Shown: positions 7,062 through 16,662, counted from the stretch's first letter. The stretch is 34,771 nt of DNA from Methylococcus sp. (GCA_028688525.1 JAQTYA010000024.1:1-34771); one strand, 5' to 3'. Notes: a model not told the origin generated them from the letters alone. Made by a program: numbers and translations.

Positions 7062-7145
7062 ATCGGAGATAAGCGTGCAGTGTTCACTGCCGCAAAAGTG
7101 GTGGCGACAAGAATAAGAAAAAGAAAGCGCCACGCTTCGCGGTAG

Positions 7146-8096
<951 letters not shown>

Positions 8097-8112
8097 GGAG
8101 ACTGGCGGCACA

Positions 8113-8144
8113 GCGGTGTGCGGGCTTTTAAGGCCGCACACCGC
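8113..8144 (+). other. Perfect hairpin in the nifH-nifD spacer
   Basis: GCGGTGTGCGG (8113-8123) and CCGCACACCGC (8134-8144) form an 11-bp stem with a 10-base loop, 17 bases after the nifH stop. No T-run follows directly. Such spacer hairpins in nifHDK messages can act as partial terminators or as 3' stabilisers that raise nifH message over nifDK; that role here is inferred. Confidence 0.7.
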
Positions 8145-8191
8145 CTCTTGGCCTTCCGGTCGTTTTTCACTAACTCAATCAGGAGCTGAAA

Positions 8192-9652
8192 ATGAGCCTC
8201 ACAGTTGAGCAAGTCAAGCAGAGAAACAAGGATCTCATCAAAGAGGTGCTTGAGGTTTACCCCGACAAGACGGCCAAGCGCCGTGCCAAACATCTTGGCA
8301 CCTTCGAAGAAGGCAAGCCTGACTGCGGGGTCAAGTCCAACATCAAGTCGGTCCCCGGCGTCATGACCATCCGTGGCTGCGCTTACGCAGGTTCCAAGGG
8401 TGTGGTTTGGGGTCCGATCAAAGACATGATCCACATCAGCCACGGTCCGGTCGGCTGCGGCCAGTATTCCTGGGCGTCGCGCCGTAACTACTACATCGGC
8501 ACCACTGGCATCGATACTTTCGTCACCATGCAGTTCACCTCCGATTTCCAGGAGAAGGACATCGTCTTCGGCGGCGACAAGAAGCTGGAAAAGATCATCG
8601 ACGAGATCCAGGAACTGTTCCCGCTGAATCACGGCATCACCGTTCAGTCGGAATGCCCGATCGGCTTGATTGGCGACGACATCGAAGCCGTCTCCAAGAA
8701 AAAGAACAAGGAATACAACGGCCACACCATCGTGCCCGTGCGTTGCGAAGGTTTCCGCGGCGTATCTCAGTCCTTGGGCCACCACATTGCCAACGACGCC
8801 GTCCGCGACTGGATCTTCGACAAGGCCGGCGACAAGCATCCCGAGTTCCAGACTACGCCTTATGACGTTGCCATCATCGGCGACTACAACATCGGCGGCG
8901 ACGCCTGGTCTTCCCGCATCCTGCTGGAAGAAATGGGGCTGCGCGTGATCGCTCAGTGGTCCGGCGACGGCTCGCTGGCCGAGCTGGAGAATACTCCGAA
9001 GGCCAAACTGAACGTGCTGCACTGCTACCGTTCGATGAACTACATCTCGCGCCATTTGGAAGAGAAGTACGGTGTGCCTTGGGTGGAATACAACTTCTTC
9101 GGCCCCACCAAGATCGCCGAATCCCTGCGTACGATCGCCAATTTCTTCGACGACAAAATCAAGGAAGGTGCCGAGCGCGTCATCGCCAAGTACCAGCCTC
9201 TGATGCAGGCGGTGATCGACAAGTACCGTCCGCGCCTGGAAGGCAAGAAAGTGATGTTGTACGTGGGCGGTCTGCGTCCCCGTCACGTCATCGGCGCTTA
9301 CGAGGATCTGGGCATGGAAATCGTCGGCACCGGCTACGAGTTCGGCCACAACGACGACTATCAGCGCACCACCCACTACGTCAAAGACGGCACGCTGATC
9401 TATGACGACGTCACCGGCTTCGAATTCGAGAAATTCGTCGAAGCGGTGCAGCCCGATCTGGTCGGTTCCGGCATCAAGGAAAAGTACGTGTTCCAGAAAA
9501 TGGGCGTGCCGTTCCGTCAGATGCATTCCTGGGACTATTCCGGCCCCTATCACGGTTATGACGGCTTCGCCATTTTCGCCAGGGACATGGATATGGCCAT
9601 CAATAACCCGGTTTGGGGTTTGACCAAGGCCCCGTGGAAGAGCGCTGCCTAA
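8192..9652 (+). CDS. nifD: Nitrogenase MoFe protein alpha chain
   Basis: A 486-residue protein. P-cluster ligands are Cys63 (IRGCAYAG), Cys89 ([10 protein letters not shown]) and Cys155 (SECPIGL). FeMo-co ligands are Cys278 (LNVLHCYRS) and His445 ([10 protein letters not shown]). The substrate-site residues Gln193 and His197 are in the segment VSQSLGHH. All residues required for a Mo-type nitrogenase are present, so this is not a V- or Fe-only alternative enzyme. A ribosome site (AGGAGCTG) precedes the ATG. It pairs with NifK in the alpha2-beta2 MoFe protein and is transcribed from the nifH promoter, possibly reduced by the hairpin upstream. Confidence 0.99.
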   Translation: MSLTVEQVKQRNKDLIKEVLEVYPDKTAKRRAKHLGTFEEGKPDCGVKSNIKSVPGVMTIRGCAYAGSKGVVWGPIKDMIHISHGPVGCGQYSWASRRNYYIGTTGIDTFVTMQFTSDFQEKDIVFGGDKKLEKIIDEIQELFPLNHGITVQSECPIGLIGDDIEAVSKKKNKEYNGHTIVPVRCEGFRGVSQSLGHHIANDAVRDWIFDKAGDKHPEFQTTPYDVAIIGDYNIGGDAWSSRILLEEMGLRVIAQWSGDGSLAELENTPKAKLNVLHCYRSMNYISRHLEEKYGVPWVEYNFFGPTKIAESLRTIANFFDDKIKEGAERVIAKYQPLMQAVIDKYRPRLEGKKVMLYVGGLRPRHVIGAYEDLGMEIVGTGYEFGHNDDYQRTTHYVKDGTLIYDDVTGFEFEKFVEAVQPDLVGSGIKEKYVFQKMGVPFRQMHSWDYSGPYHGYDGFAIFARDMDMAINNPVWGLTKAPWKSAA

Positions 9653-9673
9653 ACCGCAGCCGTAGAAAGGTCA

Positions 9674-9736
9674 GTAGGGTGCGCCTGGCGCACCGTGTTC
9701 AAGGCTCCAAAGGTGCGCCCGGTGGGCGCACCCTAC
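9674..9736. repeat. Nested palindromic (REP/BIME-like) element between nifD and nifK
   Basis: GTAGGGTGCGCC (9674-9685) is the exact inverse of GGCGCACCCTAC (9725-9736). Inside, GGCGCACC (9687-9694) is the inverse of GGTGCGCC (9712-9719). The core GGTGCGCC thus occurs four times, alternating in orientation, and can fold as one long cruciform or as two adjacent hairpins. This type of sequence is widespread as an intergenic repeat in proteobacteria; here it sits within the nifDK message. Confidence 0.75.
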
Positions 9737-9762
9737 CAACCGACGTTTTTAGGAGTTAAGCC

Positions 9763-11322
9763 ATGAGTCAGAATGCAGAGAAGGTTCTCGATCATTTCAA
9801 CCTGTTCCGCGAGCCGGAATACACGAACTTGTTCGAGAACAAGAGAAAAGAATTTGAATTTATGCCTCCCGACGCCCAAGTCGAGGAAGTCCGGGAGTGG
9901 GCCAAGACCGCAGAATACCAGGAAAAGAACTTCGCCCGCGAAGCTCTGGTGGTCAACCCCGCCAAGGCTTGCCAGCCGCTGGGCGCAGTGTTCGCCGCCG
10001 TCGGTTTCGAGGGCACCATTCCCTTCGTTCATGGCTCTCAGGGTTGCGTGGCTTACTACCGTTCGCACTTCAGCCGCCACTTCAAGGAGCCGACTTCCTG
10101 CGTGTCTTCGTCGATGACGGAAGACGCGGCTGTGTTCGGCGGCCTGAACAACATGATCGACGGCTTGGCCAACACCTACAACATGTACAAGCCGAAGATG
10201 ATCGCGGTTTCCACCACCTGCATGGCGGAAGTGATCGGCGACGACTTGAACGCGTTCATCAAGACCTCTAAGGAAAAAGGCAGCATCCCCGAGGAATACG
10301 ATGTGCCTTTCGCCCACACTCCGGCCTTCGTCGGCAGCCACATCACCGGCTACGACAACGTCATGAAGGGCATCCTGCAGCACTTCTGGGACGGCAAAGC
10401 CGGCACCGTGCCCGCCCTGGAGCGCAAGCCGAACGAGTCGATCAATTTCCTCGGCGGTTTCGACGGCTACACCGTGGGCAATCTGCGCGAAATCAAGCGC
10501 ATCTTTGGTCTGTTCGGCATCGATTACACCATCATCGGCGACAACAGCGATGTGTGGGATACCCCGACCGACGGCGAGTTCCGTATGTATGACGGCGGTA
10601 CCACCCTGGAGCAGACGGCCAACTCGCTGAACGCCAAGGCCACCATCTCCATGCAGGAATTTTGCACCGAGAAGACTCTGCCGTTCATTGCCGAACACGG
10701 TCAGGAAGTGGTCGCCCTGAATCACCCGATCGGCGTGAAGGGTACCGACAAGCTGCTGATGGAAATCTCGCGTCTGACCGGCAAAGCGATTCCGGCCGAG
10801 CTGGAGAAGGAGCGCGGCCGTCTGGTCGACGCCATCGCCGACTCCACCGCCCATATCCACGGTCAGAAGTTCGCCATCTACGGCGATCCCGACCTGTGCT
10901 ACGGCCTGGCGGAATTCCTGCTGGAGCTGGGTGCGGAACCGACCCATGTCCTTGCCACCAACGGCGGCAAGGCTTGGGAAAAGAAGATGCAGGAGCTGTT
11001 CGATTCCTCGCCGTTCGGGAAGAACTGCAAGGTTTATCCGGGCAAGGATCTGTGGCATATGCGCTCCCTGCTGTTCACCGATCCGGTCGATTTCCTGATC
11101 GGCAACACTTACGGCAAGTATCTGGAGCGCGATACCGGAACCCCGCTGATCCGCATCGGCTTCCCGATCTTCGATCGCCACCACAAGCACCGCTATCCGG
11201 TGTGGGGCTATCAAGGCGGCCTGAATGTACTGGTCTGGATACTCGATCGCATGTTTGACGCGATCGATGCCAACACCAACATTCCCGCCAAAACCGACTA
11301 CAGCTTCGACATCATTCGCTGA
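9763..11322 (+). CDS. nifK: Nitrogenase MoFe protein beta chain
   Basis: A 519-residue protein. The P-cluster cysteines are at 70 (KACQPLGA), 95 ([10 protein letters not shown]) and 153 (STTCMAEV), the same numbers as in the Azotobacter vinelandii protein. The P-cluster-associated Ser is in the VSSSMTEDA region. AGGAG lies about 8 bases before the ATG. With NifD it forms the alpha2-beta2 MoFe protein that reduces N2. The 110-base spacer from nifD holds a palindromic repeat, so nifD and nifK are not tightly coupled as in many diazotrophs. No nifT follows; the next gene is a ferredoxin 251 bases downstream. Confidence 0.99.
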   Translation: MSQNAEKVLDHFNLFREPEYTNLFENKRKEFEFMPPDAQVEEVREWAKTAEYQEKNFAREALVVNPAKACQPLGAVFAAVGFEGTIPFVHGSQGCVAYYRSHFSRHFKEPTSCVSSSMTEDAAVFGGLNNMIDGLANTYNMYKPKMIAVSTTCMAEVIGDDLNAFIKTSKEKGSIPEEYDVPFAHTPAFVGSHITGYDNVMKGILQHFWDGKAGTVPALERKPNESINFLGGFDGYTVGNLREIKRIFGLFGIDYTIIGDNSDVWDTPTDGEFRMYDGGTTLEQTANSLNAKATISMQEFCTEKTLPFIAEHGQEVVALNHPIGVKGTDKLLMEISRLTGKAIPAELEKERGRLVDAIADSTAHIHGQKFAIYGDPDLCYGLAEFLLELGAEPTHVLATNGGKAWEKKMQELFDSSPFGKNCKVYPGKDLWHMRSLLFTDPVDFLIGNTYGKYLERDTGTPLIRIGFPIFDRHHKHRYPVWGYQGGLNVLVWILDRMFDAIDANTNIPAKTDYSFDIIR

Positions 11323-11346
11323 TTCGCGGCACGTAGGTCTTTTCCT

Positions 11347-11384
11347 CCTGTCCGCGCTGGTGCCCCCTTCATCAGCGCGGCAGG
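11347..11384 (+). terminator. Hairpin after nifK, possible terminator
   Basis: CCGCGCTG (11352-11359) pairs with CAGCGCGG (11373-11380), extended across a mismatch by CCTG/CAGG at the outer ends. It lies 25 bases past the nifK stop. No T-run follows, so termination may be incomplete or Rho-dependent. Confidence 0.4.
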
Positions 11385-11447
11385 CCGGAAAAGGTGAATT
11401 TGCAAGCCATCGCCTTGTCCTGGCCAGTGTTCGGCAGGACAGCGCAA

Positions 11448-11462
11448 TGGCAGTGCAGCAGC
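11448..11462 (+). promoter_or_regulatory. Weak sigma-54-like site upstream of the ferredoxin gene
   Basis: TGGCAG-TGCAG-CAGC keeps the GG-N10-GC skeleton but has a poor -12 element (CAGC rather than TTGC). No TGT-N10-ACA site is seen nearby. A second GG-N10-GC lies at 11422-11435. The ferredoxin may instead be read from nifH. Confidence 0.2.
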
Positions 11463-11573
11463 ACGCAATTACGTCACGAAAAGTACGGTTATTTCCGATA
11501 CACTGTTTGGCGAGTTCCGTATTTACCTAAGCGGCTCGGTTTTCTTTCAAACTAGTCAATCAAGGACAACAAC

Positions 11574-11942
11574 ATGGCTAACGTGACTTTTTCATCCCCG
11601 TTGCTGGCGAAAGACGTCACCGTGTATGCGGTGGCCGGCGATACCGATACCCTGCTGAAGATCGCGCAGAAGAACAAGATCCCGCTCCCGTTCGAATGCG
11701 AAGACGGCAACTGCGGCTCCTGTGTGATGGAGGTTGTGTCCCTGTCCGGTAAGCCATTCATGGCTCAGGATCTGACCGAAAAGGAGCGCGCCACGCTGCT
11801 GGCCGCCGGCAAGCTCTCCAAGGCCGAGATCGAAGAGGCGGTCGTCAACGACAAGCCGCCGCGCTATCGCCTGGGTTGCCAGTACATCGTTCGCGACGAA
11901 GATATCCTGGTCAAATTCAGCGGCGAGCCCGGCGTAGTCTGA
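11574..11942 (+). CDS. Plant-type [2Fe-2S] ferredoxin next to nifHDK
   Basis: A 122-residue ferredoxin with ligands Cys42, Cys47, Cys50 (ECEDGNCGSC) and Cys102 (RLGCQY), the Cx4Cx2C...C pattern of plant/cyanobacterial-type [2Fe-2S] proteins. Its 30-residue insert between the third and fourth cysteine (QDLTEKERATLLAAGKLSKA) is longer than in photosynthetic ferredoxins and resembles ferredoxins found beside nifHDK in other diazotrophs. The likely role is electron delivery to NifH or a NifH-related step. The ATG follows CAAGGACAACAAC. It is followed by a hairpin and a ~500-base gap, so it may end the nifHDK transcription unit. Confidence 0.88.
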   Translation: MANVTFSSPLLAKDVTVYAVAGDTDTLLKIAQKNKIPLPFECEDGNCGSCVMEVVSLSGKPFMAQDLTEKERATLLAAGKLSKAEIEEAVVNDKPPRYRLGCQYIVRDEDILVKFSGEPGVV

Positions 11943-12289
11943 GCCGGGGGGCGTTCTCCGATATCGGTGCCGGCAGGCAGATGCCGCCGGCAAACCCAAA
12001 GGCCTCGCCGTATCTGCGAGGCGTTTCCGCTATACGTTTGTTTTCCGCCGCTGGTGGTGTCGGAGAACGGTGCGTCCTGCCCATCGCGGTACTCAATCAA
12101 CCCGTCACGTTTATAGGCGGCCCGCGATTTTATGGCCCCTTTGAGGGGTTCACCCAACAATCCCACTGCTGCACCGGGGCCATTGGACTTGCCACGCCGG
12201 TCTGCTTCTGCGCCTCCCGTTTGCGGTTAGCGCTCTTAGCCACCTCTCGAAATTCCTTCTAAGGCGGCTGTTAGTATGAGTTTCGGCAT
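11943..12289. other. Gene-free spacer after the ferredoxin, with short hairpins
   Basis: I see no credible gene here; the open frames read as shadows. It contains the hairpin listed at 12002, a palindromic GCCGGC pair around 11970-11990, and CCCCT-TTG-AGGGG near 12135-12155. The rest appears unstructured. The regulatory sites for nifE begin at 12290. Confidence 0.5.
12002..12022 (+). terminator. Hairpin after the ferredoxin gene, possible terminator
   Basis: GCCTCGC (12002-12008) and GCGAGGC (12016-12022) form a 7-bp stem with a 7-base loop, followed by GTTT and a moderately T-rich stretch. It lies about 60 bases past the ferredoxin stop. Confidence 0.5.
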
Positions 12290-12335
12290 TGTGCGCTTCC
12301 TTACATTAGCCGAGCGGTTTGTTCATTAAGTAACA
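12290..12335. promoter_or_regulatory. Pair of NifA upstream activator sites for nifE
   Basis: Two exact TGT-N10-ACA motifs: 12290-12305 and 12320-12335. They are exactly 30 bases apart, about three helical turns, so both would face the same side of the DNA. They lie about 120 and 90 bases upstream of the predicted nifE start of transcription. Confidence 0.82.
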
Positions 12336-12372
12336 GGGCGAAGCGCAATTCAGCGTGGTAAAAATACCGATA

Positions 12373-12385
12373 TATCAATCGGGTG
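12373..12385. promoter_or_regulatory. Possible IHF site upstream of nifE
   Basis: TATCAATCGGGTG matches the IHF consensus with one mismatch and lies between the NifA sites and the sigma-54 promoter. Confidence 0.35.
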
Positions 12386-12391
12386 CGCTTA

Positions 12392-12406
12392 TGGCACGGG
12401 GTCTGC
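12392..12406 (+). promoter_or_regulatory. Sigma-54 (-24/-12) promoter of the nifE transcription unit
   Basis: TGGCAC-GGGGT-CTGC followed by A differs from the consensus at one base of the -12 element and has exact spacing. The predicted transcript start is near 12418, about 23 bases before the nifE ATG. Confidence 0.88.
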
Positions 12407-12440
12407 ATGAACTGGATAGGCGTAGTCGCGGAGGTTGGGT

Positions 12441-14123
12441 ATGAGCAGCGTATCGAGCAAGATTCAGGACGTTTTCAACGAGCCCGGTTGCGGCAAGAAT
12501 CAGGGCAAGTCCGAGAAGGAGCGCAAGAAGGGCTGCACCAAACAACTCCAACCGGGCGGTGCCGCTGGGGGTTGTGCCTTCGACGGCGCCAAGATCGCGC
12601 TGCAGCCGATCACCGACGTGGCCCATCTGGTGCACGGTCCCATCGCCTGCGAGGGCAATTCCTGGGACAACCGCGGCTCCAAATCGTCCGGCTCCAATCT
12701 TTGGCGCACCGGTTTTACCACAGACATCAACGAAACCGACGTGGTGTTCGGCGGCGAGAAGCGGCTGTACAAGTCGGTGAAGGAAATCATCGAGAAATAC
12801 GATCCGCCCGCAGTATTTGTCTATCAGACCTGCGTGCCTGCGATGATCGGCGACGATATCGACGCGGTCTGCAAGGCGGCTTCCAAGAAATTCGGCAAGC
12901 CGGTGATCCCGGTCAACTCGCCCGGCTTCGTCGGCCCCAAGAACCTCGGCAACAAGCTGGCCGGAGAAGCGATTCTCGACCACGTCATCGGCACCGAGGA
13001 GCCCGAATACACCACGCCCTACGATATCAACATCATCGGCGAGTACAACCTGTCCGGCGAACTCTGGCAGGTCAAGCCGCTGCTGGACGAGCTGGGCATC
13101 CGCATCCTGTGCTGCATCTCGGGAGACGCCAAATACCACGACGTGGCGTCTTCGCATCGCGCCAAGGCGGCGATGATGGTCTGCTCCAAGTCCATGATCA
13201 ACATTGCCCGCAAGATGGAGGAGCGCTACGGTATTCCCTTCTTCGAAGGCTCGTTCTACGGCATCGAGGACACTAGCGACGCGCTGCGGGAAATTTCCCA
13301 GCTCCTGATCGAGCGCGGCGCACCGGCCGAGCTGATGGAGCGCACCGAGGCCCTGATCGCCCGGGAAGAAGCTCGTGCCTGGGCCGGCATCGAACCCTAC
13401 AAGCAACGCCTGGCCGGCAAGAAGGTGCTGCTGATCACCGGCGGCGTGAAGTCCTGGTCGGTCGTCGCCGCGCTGCAGGAGGCAGGGCTCGAACTGGTCG
13501 GCACCAGCGTCAAGAAATCGACCAAAGAAGACAAGGAGCGCATCAAGGAACTCATGGGCGAGGACGCGCACATGATCGACGACATGAGCCCGCGCGAAAT
13601 GTACAAGATGCTGAAGGACGCCAAGGCCGACATCATGCTATCCGGCGGGCGCTCGCAGTTCATTGCCCTCAAGGCCAAGATGCCCTGGCTGGACATCAAC
13701 CAGGAGCGCCATCACGCCTACATGGGCTACGTGGGCATGGTCGAATTGGTCAAGGAAATCGACAAGGCCCTGGCCAACCCCGTCTGGGAGCAGGTGAGGA
13801 AGCGCGCGCCCTGGGAGGAGACGACTTGGGAAGAGCGGGCCGATGCGGCCATCGCCGCCGAAGCCGCCGCCCTGGCCGCCGATCCGGAACTGGCCAAGGC
13901 GCAGCGCCGCTCCGCCCGCATCTGCAAATGCAAGGCGGTGGAGCGGGGCGCCATCGAGGATGCCATCCTCGAACACGGACTGAGCAGTGTGGAAGCGGTC
14001 ACCGAGCGCACCCACGCCGGCAGCGGCTGTACCGGCTGCGCCGGCACGATTGCCGGCATCCTCGACAGCATCGAGGACTGGCGACCGGGCTCGGTCAGCG
14101 AACCGGCAAAACAGGCGGCGTGA
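12441..14123 (+). CDS. nifE: NifE, FeMo-co scaffold subunit with C-terminal BFD-like Fe-S domain
   Basis: A 560-residue protein, about 90-100 residues longer than a usual NifE. Residues 1 to about 470 are the NifD-like scaffold (GGCAFDGAKIAL, HGPIACEGNSWDNRG, VYQTCVPAMIGDDI). Residues 494-535 add ICKCKAVERGAIEDAI and later SGCTGCAG, with Cys495, 497, 530 and 533. This CxC-N32-CxxC arrangement is that of the bacterioferritin-associated ferredoxin (BFD-like [2Fe-2S]) domain, also present in the middle of NifU. NifE pairs with NifN to mature FeMo-co. I chose the ATG at 12441 because GGAGG ends six bases upstream; a TTG at 12435 would add two residues. It is first in a long unit that begins at the sigma-54 promoter at 12392. 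Confidence 0.95.
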   Translation: MSSVSSKIQDVFNEPGCGKNQGKSEKERKKGCTKQLQPGGAAGGCAFDGAKIALQPITDVAHLVHGPIACEGNSWDNRGSKSSGSNLWRTGFTTDINETDVVFGGEKRLYKSVKEIIEKYDPPAVFVYQTCVPAMIGDDIDAVCKAASKKFGKPVIPVNSPGFVGPKNLGNKLAGEAILDHVIGTEEPEYTTPYDINIIGEYNLSGELWQVKPLLDELGIRILCCISGDAKYHDVASSHRAKAAMMVCSKSMINIARKMEERYGIPFFEGSFYGIEDTSDALREISQLLIERGAPAELMERTEALIAREEARAWAGIEPYKQRLAGKKVLLITGGVKSWSVVAALQEAGLELVGTSVKKSTKEDKERIKELMGEDAHMIDDMSPREMYKMLKDAKADIMLSGGRSQFIALKAKMPWLDINQERHHAYMGYVGMVELVKEIDKALANPVWEQVRKRAPWEETTWEERADAAIAAEAAALAADPELAKAQRRSARICKCKAVERGAIEDAILEHGLSSVEAVTERTHAGSGCTGCAGTIAGILDSIEDWRPGSVSEPAKQAA

Positions 14124-14132
14124 GGCGGTTAC

Positions 14133-15506
14133 ATGGCTAAAGTCACCCATACCCAGAAGGCTTGCGCGGTCAACCCGCTGAAGATGAGCCAGCCGATCGG
14201 CAGCGCGCTGGCTTTCATGGGCATCAAGAACTGCATGCCGCTGTTCCACGGTTCGCAGGGCTGCACCTCGTTCGGCCTGGTGCTGTTCGTGCGCCATTTC
14301 AAGGAGGCCATACCACTGCAGACCACCGCCATGAGCGAGGTCGCCACGGTGCTGGGTGGGCTGGAGAACGTGGAGCAGGCGATAGTCACCATCGCCAACC
14401 GGCAGAAGCCTTCGATCATCGGCATTTCCTCCACTGGGGTGACCGAGACCAAGGGCGACGATGTTGACGGCTACATCAAGCTGATCCGTGAAAAGCACCC
14501 CGAGCTGGATCACATCGCCCTGGTCTACGTCTCGACCCCGGATTTCAAGGACGCGTTCCAGGACGGCTGGGCCAAGACCGTGACGCGGATGATCGAGCAA
14601 CTGGTCGAGCCAGTGCCGGCGGATGCGGTGCGCGATCCGGCGAAGGTCAATCTGTTGCCGGGCGCCCATGTGACGCCGGGCGATCTGGACGAGCTGCGCG
14701 ACCTGATCGAGGCCTTCGGTTTGGAGCCGGTAATCCTGCCCGATCTTTCGGGTTCGCTGGACGGCCATGTGCCCGACGATTTCACCCCGACCACCATCGG
14801 GGGGATCGGGCTGGCAGAGATCGCCGCCATGGGGCTTTCGCAGCACACCATCGCGGTGGGCGAGCAAATGCGGCCTGCCGCCGAGGCGATGGAGAAGAAG
14901 ACTGGGGTCCCCTACACCCTGTTCGACCGGCTCACCGGGCTGGAAGTCAACGACGATTTCATCACCTTGCTGGCCGGTTTGAGCGGCCAGCCGGTACCAA
15001 ACAAAATCAAGCGCCAGCGCAGCCAGTTGGTGGACGCCATGCTCGACGGGCATTTCCACTTCGGCGGCAAACGCATCGCCATCGGCGCCGAGCCGGATCT
15101 TTTGTGGACGCTGAGCGGCTGGTTCCGCGAGCTCGGCGCCGAACTCGCCGCGGCGGTGACCACCACCGAATCGCCGCTGCTGGAGCGCATCGCCACGGCG
15201 GAAGTGCTGATCGGCGACCTGGAAGACCTGGAGGCGCGCGCCGCCGACTGCGATCTGCTGGTGACGCATTCGCACGGCCGGCAGGCGGCGGAACGGCTGG
15301 CGATCCCGTTCTACCGTATCGGCATCCCGATGTTCGACCGGCTGGGCGCGGCGCACCAGACTATCGTCGGCTACCGGGGCACCCGCGATCTCATCTTCGA
15401 GATCGGAAACATGTTTATCGCCAGCGGCCACGAGCCTAACCCTGAGACTTGGTCTCTACCGGAGGAAACGGGACATGTTGGCGAGAAGGCGCTTGCGGCT
15501 CATTAA
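14133..15506 (+). CDS. nifN: NifN, FeMo-co scaffold subunit
   Basis: A 457-residue NifK-like protein that forms the NifE2N2 scaffold on which the FeMo-co precursor is completed with Mo and homocitrate. Conserved regions include ACAVNPLKMSQPIG (residues 10-23) with Cys11, LFHGSQGCTSFG with Cys44, and SSTGVTETKGDDV. Length and motifs are typical. It begins 9 bases after the nifE stop, so the two are translationally linked. Upstream of its ATG is GAGGCGG. It is not fused to NifB or NifX. The identification is firm. Confidence 0.97.
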   Translation: MAKVTHTQKACAVNPLKMSQPIGSALAFMGIKNCMPLFHGSQGCTSFGLVLFVRHFKEAIPLQTTAMSEVATVLGGLENVEQAIVTIANRQKPSIIGISSTGVTETKGDDVDGYIKLIREKHPELDHIALVYVSTPDFKDAFQDGWAKTVTRMIEQLVEPVPADAVRDPAKVNLLPGAHVTPGDLDELRDLIEAFGLEPVILPDLSGSLDGHVPDDFTPTTIGGIGLAEIAAMGLSQHTIAVGEQMRPAAEAMEKKTGVPYTLFDRLTGLEVNDDFITLLAGLSGQPVPNKIKRQRSQLVDAMLDGHFHFGGKRIAIGAEPDLLWTLSGWFRELGAELAAAVTTTESPLLERIATAEVLIGDLEDLEARAADCDLLVTHSHGRQAAERLAIPFYRIGIPMFDRLGAAHQTIVGYRGTRDLIFEIGNMFIASGHEPNPETWSLPEETGHVGEKALAAH

Positions 15507-15549
15507 GCCCCAAGATGTATCGGACGAATCGTTTAATCGCGGAGGAAGC

Positions 15550-15975
15550 ATGAAAGTCGCATTCGCTACCCAGGATCTCAAGCGCGTCGACGCGCATTTC
15601 GGTTGGGCCAAGAACATCGCCATCTACGAACTGTCCACCGAGGGCGGCGAGTTCATCGAGGCGATCCAGTTCGAGGGCGATCTGCAGGAAGACGGCAACG
15701 AGGACAAGCTAGCGCCCAAGCTGGACGCCATCAAGGACTGCGCCATTCTCTACGTCGCCGCCATCGGCGGCTCGGGCGCGGCTCGGGTTGTGGCCCAGGG
15801 CATCCATCCCATCAAGGTGCCCCAGCCGGAACCCATCGCCGAGCTGATCGACAAGCTGCGCGACGTCCTGAGAGGCAACCCGCCGCCGTGGCTTCGCAAG
15901 GTATTGGCGAAAGAGGGCAAGGGCCAGGAACGCTCATTCGATTTTGAAGACGACGAAGAGGTGCAACATGGCTGA
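15550..15975 (+). CDS. nifX: NifX, FeMo-co precursor carrier
   Basis: A 141-residue member of the NifX/NafY/VnfX family, which binds NifB-co and the FeMo-co precursor and passes them to NifEN. It begins [22 protein letters not shown] and has the family core [18 protein letters not shown]. The ATG at 15550 has GGAGG five bases upstream; an in-frame ATG at 15475 lies inside nifN and is unlikely. The end overlaps the start of the next gene by 8 bases. The acidic C-terminal tail ([12 protein letters not shown]) has no known role. Confidence 0.95.
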   Translation: MKVAFATQDLKRVDAHFGWAKNIAIYELSTEGGEFIEAIQFEGDLQEDGNEDKLAPKLDAIKDCAILYVAAIGGSGAARVVAQGIHPIKVPQPEPIAELIDKLRDVLRGNPPPWLRKVLAKEGKGQERSFDFEDDEEVQHG

Positions 15976-16447
15976 AGCAGCCGCAGTACTGGCGGAAGCC
16001 CCCGCCTCGCCGATGGACTCGGCGTTCATCAAGGAGCTGGTCAAGCAGTGGCGGGCGCAGGATTCCTACGGGACTTGGGAAGGCAAGAGCGACGAGATGC
16101 TGCTCGACCCCTACATTCTCGACAAGGCCAAGCGCGCGGAAATTCCCATCATCGGCGATCCCGATCCGGAAACCCTGTGGCGTCTCGAGCTGTTCTACGC
16201 TGCTGTGGGTCTGTCGATCGAGCGTGCCACCAAGGTGATGGTCACCCCGATGATGAAGATGTCCCACGAGGGCTTCGGTCGTATGGTGCTGATCGCCGGC
16301 CGGCTGATCGTGGTCAATAAGCAGCTGCGCGACGTCCATCGCTTCGGCTTCCCCACCATGGAGAAGCTGGCCGAGGAAGGCGAGAAGCTGGTGAGCGCCG
16401 GGGTGGAGATGATCACACGCTATCCCGATGTCGCGAACTACAGCTGA
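15968..16447 (+). CDS. NifX-associated nitrogen fixation protein (DUF269)
   Basis: A 159-residue protein that almost always follows nifX in nif clusters. It shows the family sequence [21 protein letters not shown] (split here at residues around 48-68) and [19 protein letters not shown]. The biochemical role is not established; it is thought to aid FeMo-co synthesis. The ATG at 15968 overlaps the nifX end by 8 bases, indicating coupled translation. The last residues ([11 protein letters not shown]) match the usual family end. The family call is firm. Confidence 0.9.
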   Translation: MAEAAAVLAEAPASPMDSAFIKELVKQWRAQDSYGTWEGKSDEMLLDPYILDKAKRAEIPIIGDPDPETLWRLELFYAAVGLSIERATKVMVTPMMKMSHEGFGRMVLIAGRLIVVNKQLRDVHRFGFPTMEKLAEEGEKLVSAGVEMITRYPDVANYS

Positions 16448-16461
16448 TTGAGAGGTGCCGG

Positions 16462-16653
16462 ATGAGTGAAGATGCAGAAGAACTGAAGGCGAAGCTGAAA
16501 AAGCTCAATGCCCAGGCTACGGCACTGAAAATGGACCTGCACGATCTGGCCGAGGATTTGCCTACAGGCTGGCCGAAGATCATGGAGGTCGCCGAAAAGG
16601 CCTATGAGGCCTATCGTCAGCTTGACGAGTTCCGCAAGAGCACTGCCAATTAG
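16462..16653 (+). CDS. CCE_0567-family small helical protein (DUF683)
   Basis: A 63-residue, highly charged helical protein: MSEDAEELKAKLKKLNAQAT, then an amphipathic helix and LPTGWPKIMEVAEKAYEAY. This matches the CCE_0567 metalloprotein family, which is normally encoded between the NifX-associated gene and a nif ferredoxin, exactly as here. Members form antiparallel helical bundles and have been reported to bind metal. It starts 14 bases after the previous stop and ends 9 bases before the next ATG. The role in nitrogen fixation is inferred from context. Confidence 0.88.
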   Translation: MSEDAEELKAKLKKLNAQATALKMDLHDLAEDLPTGWPKIMEVAEKAYEAYRQLDEFRKSTAN

Positions 16654-16662
16654 GAGTGAATC

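Noticed and set aside
11422-11462. GG-N10-GC sequences as a sigma-54 promoter of the 11574 ferredoxin
   Set aside because: The -12 elements are poor and the nearest TGT...ACA pair has 8 rather than 10 bases between; kept only as a low-confidence site, not as a fourth nif promoter.
11323-11573. nifT directly after nifK
   Set aside because: No open frame with a NifT-like sequence is seen between nifK and the ferredoxin gene.
12375-15431. Long minus-strand open frames opposite nifE and nifN
   Set aside because: Same reasoning: they are shadows created by the codon use of the plus-strand genes.
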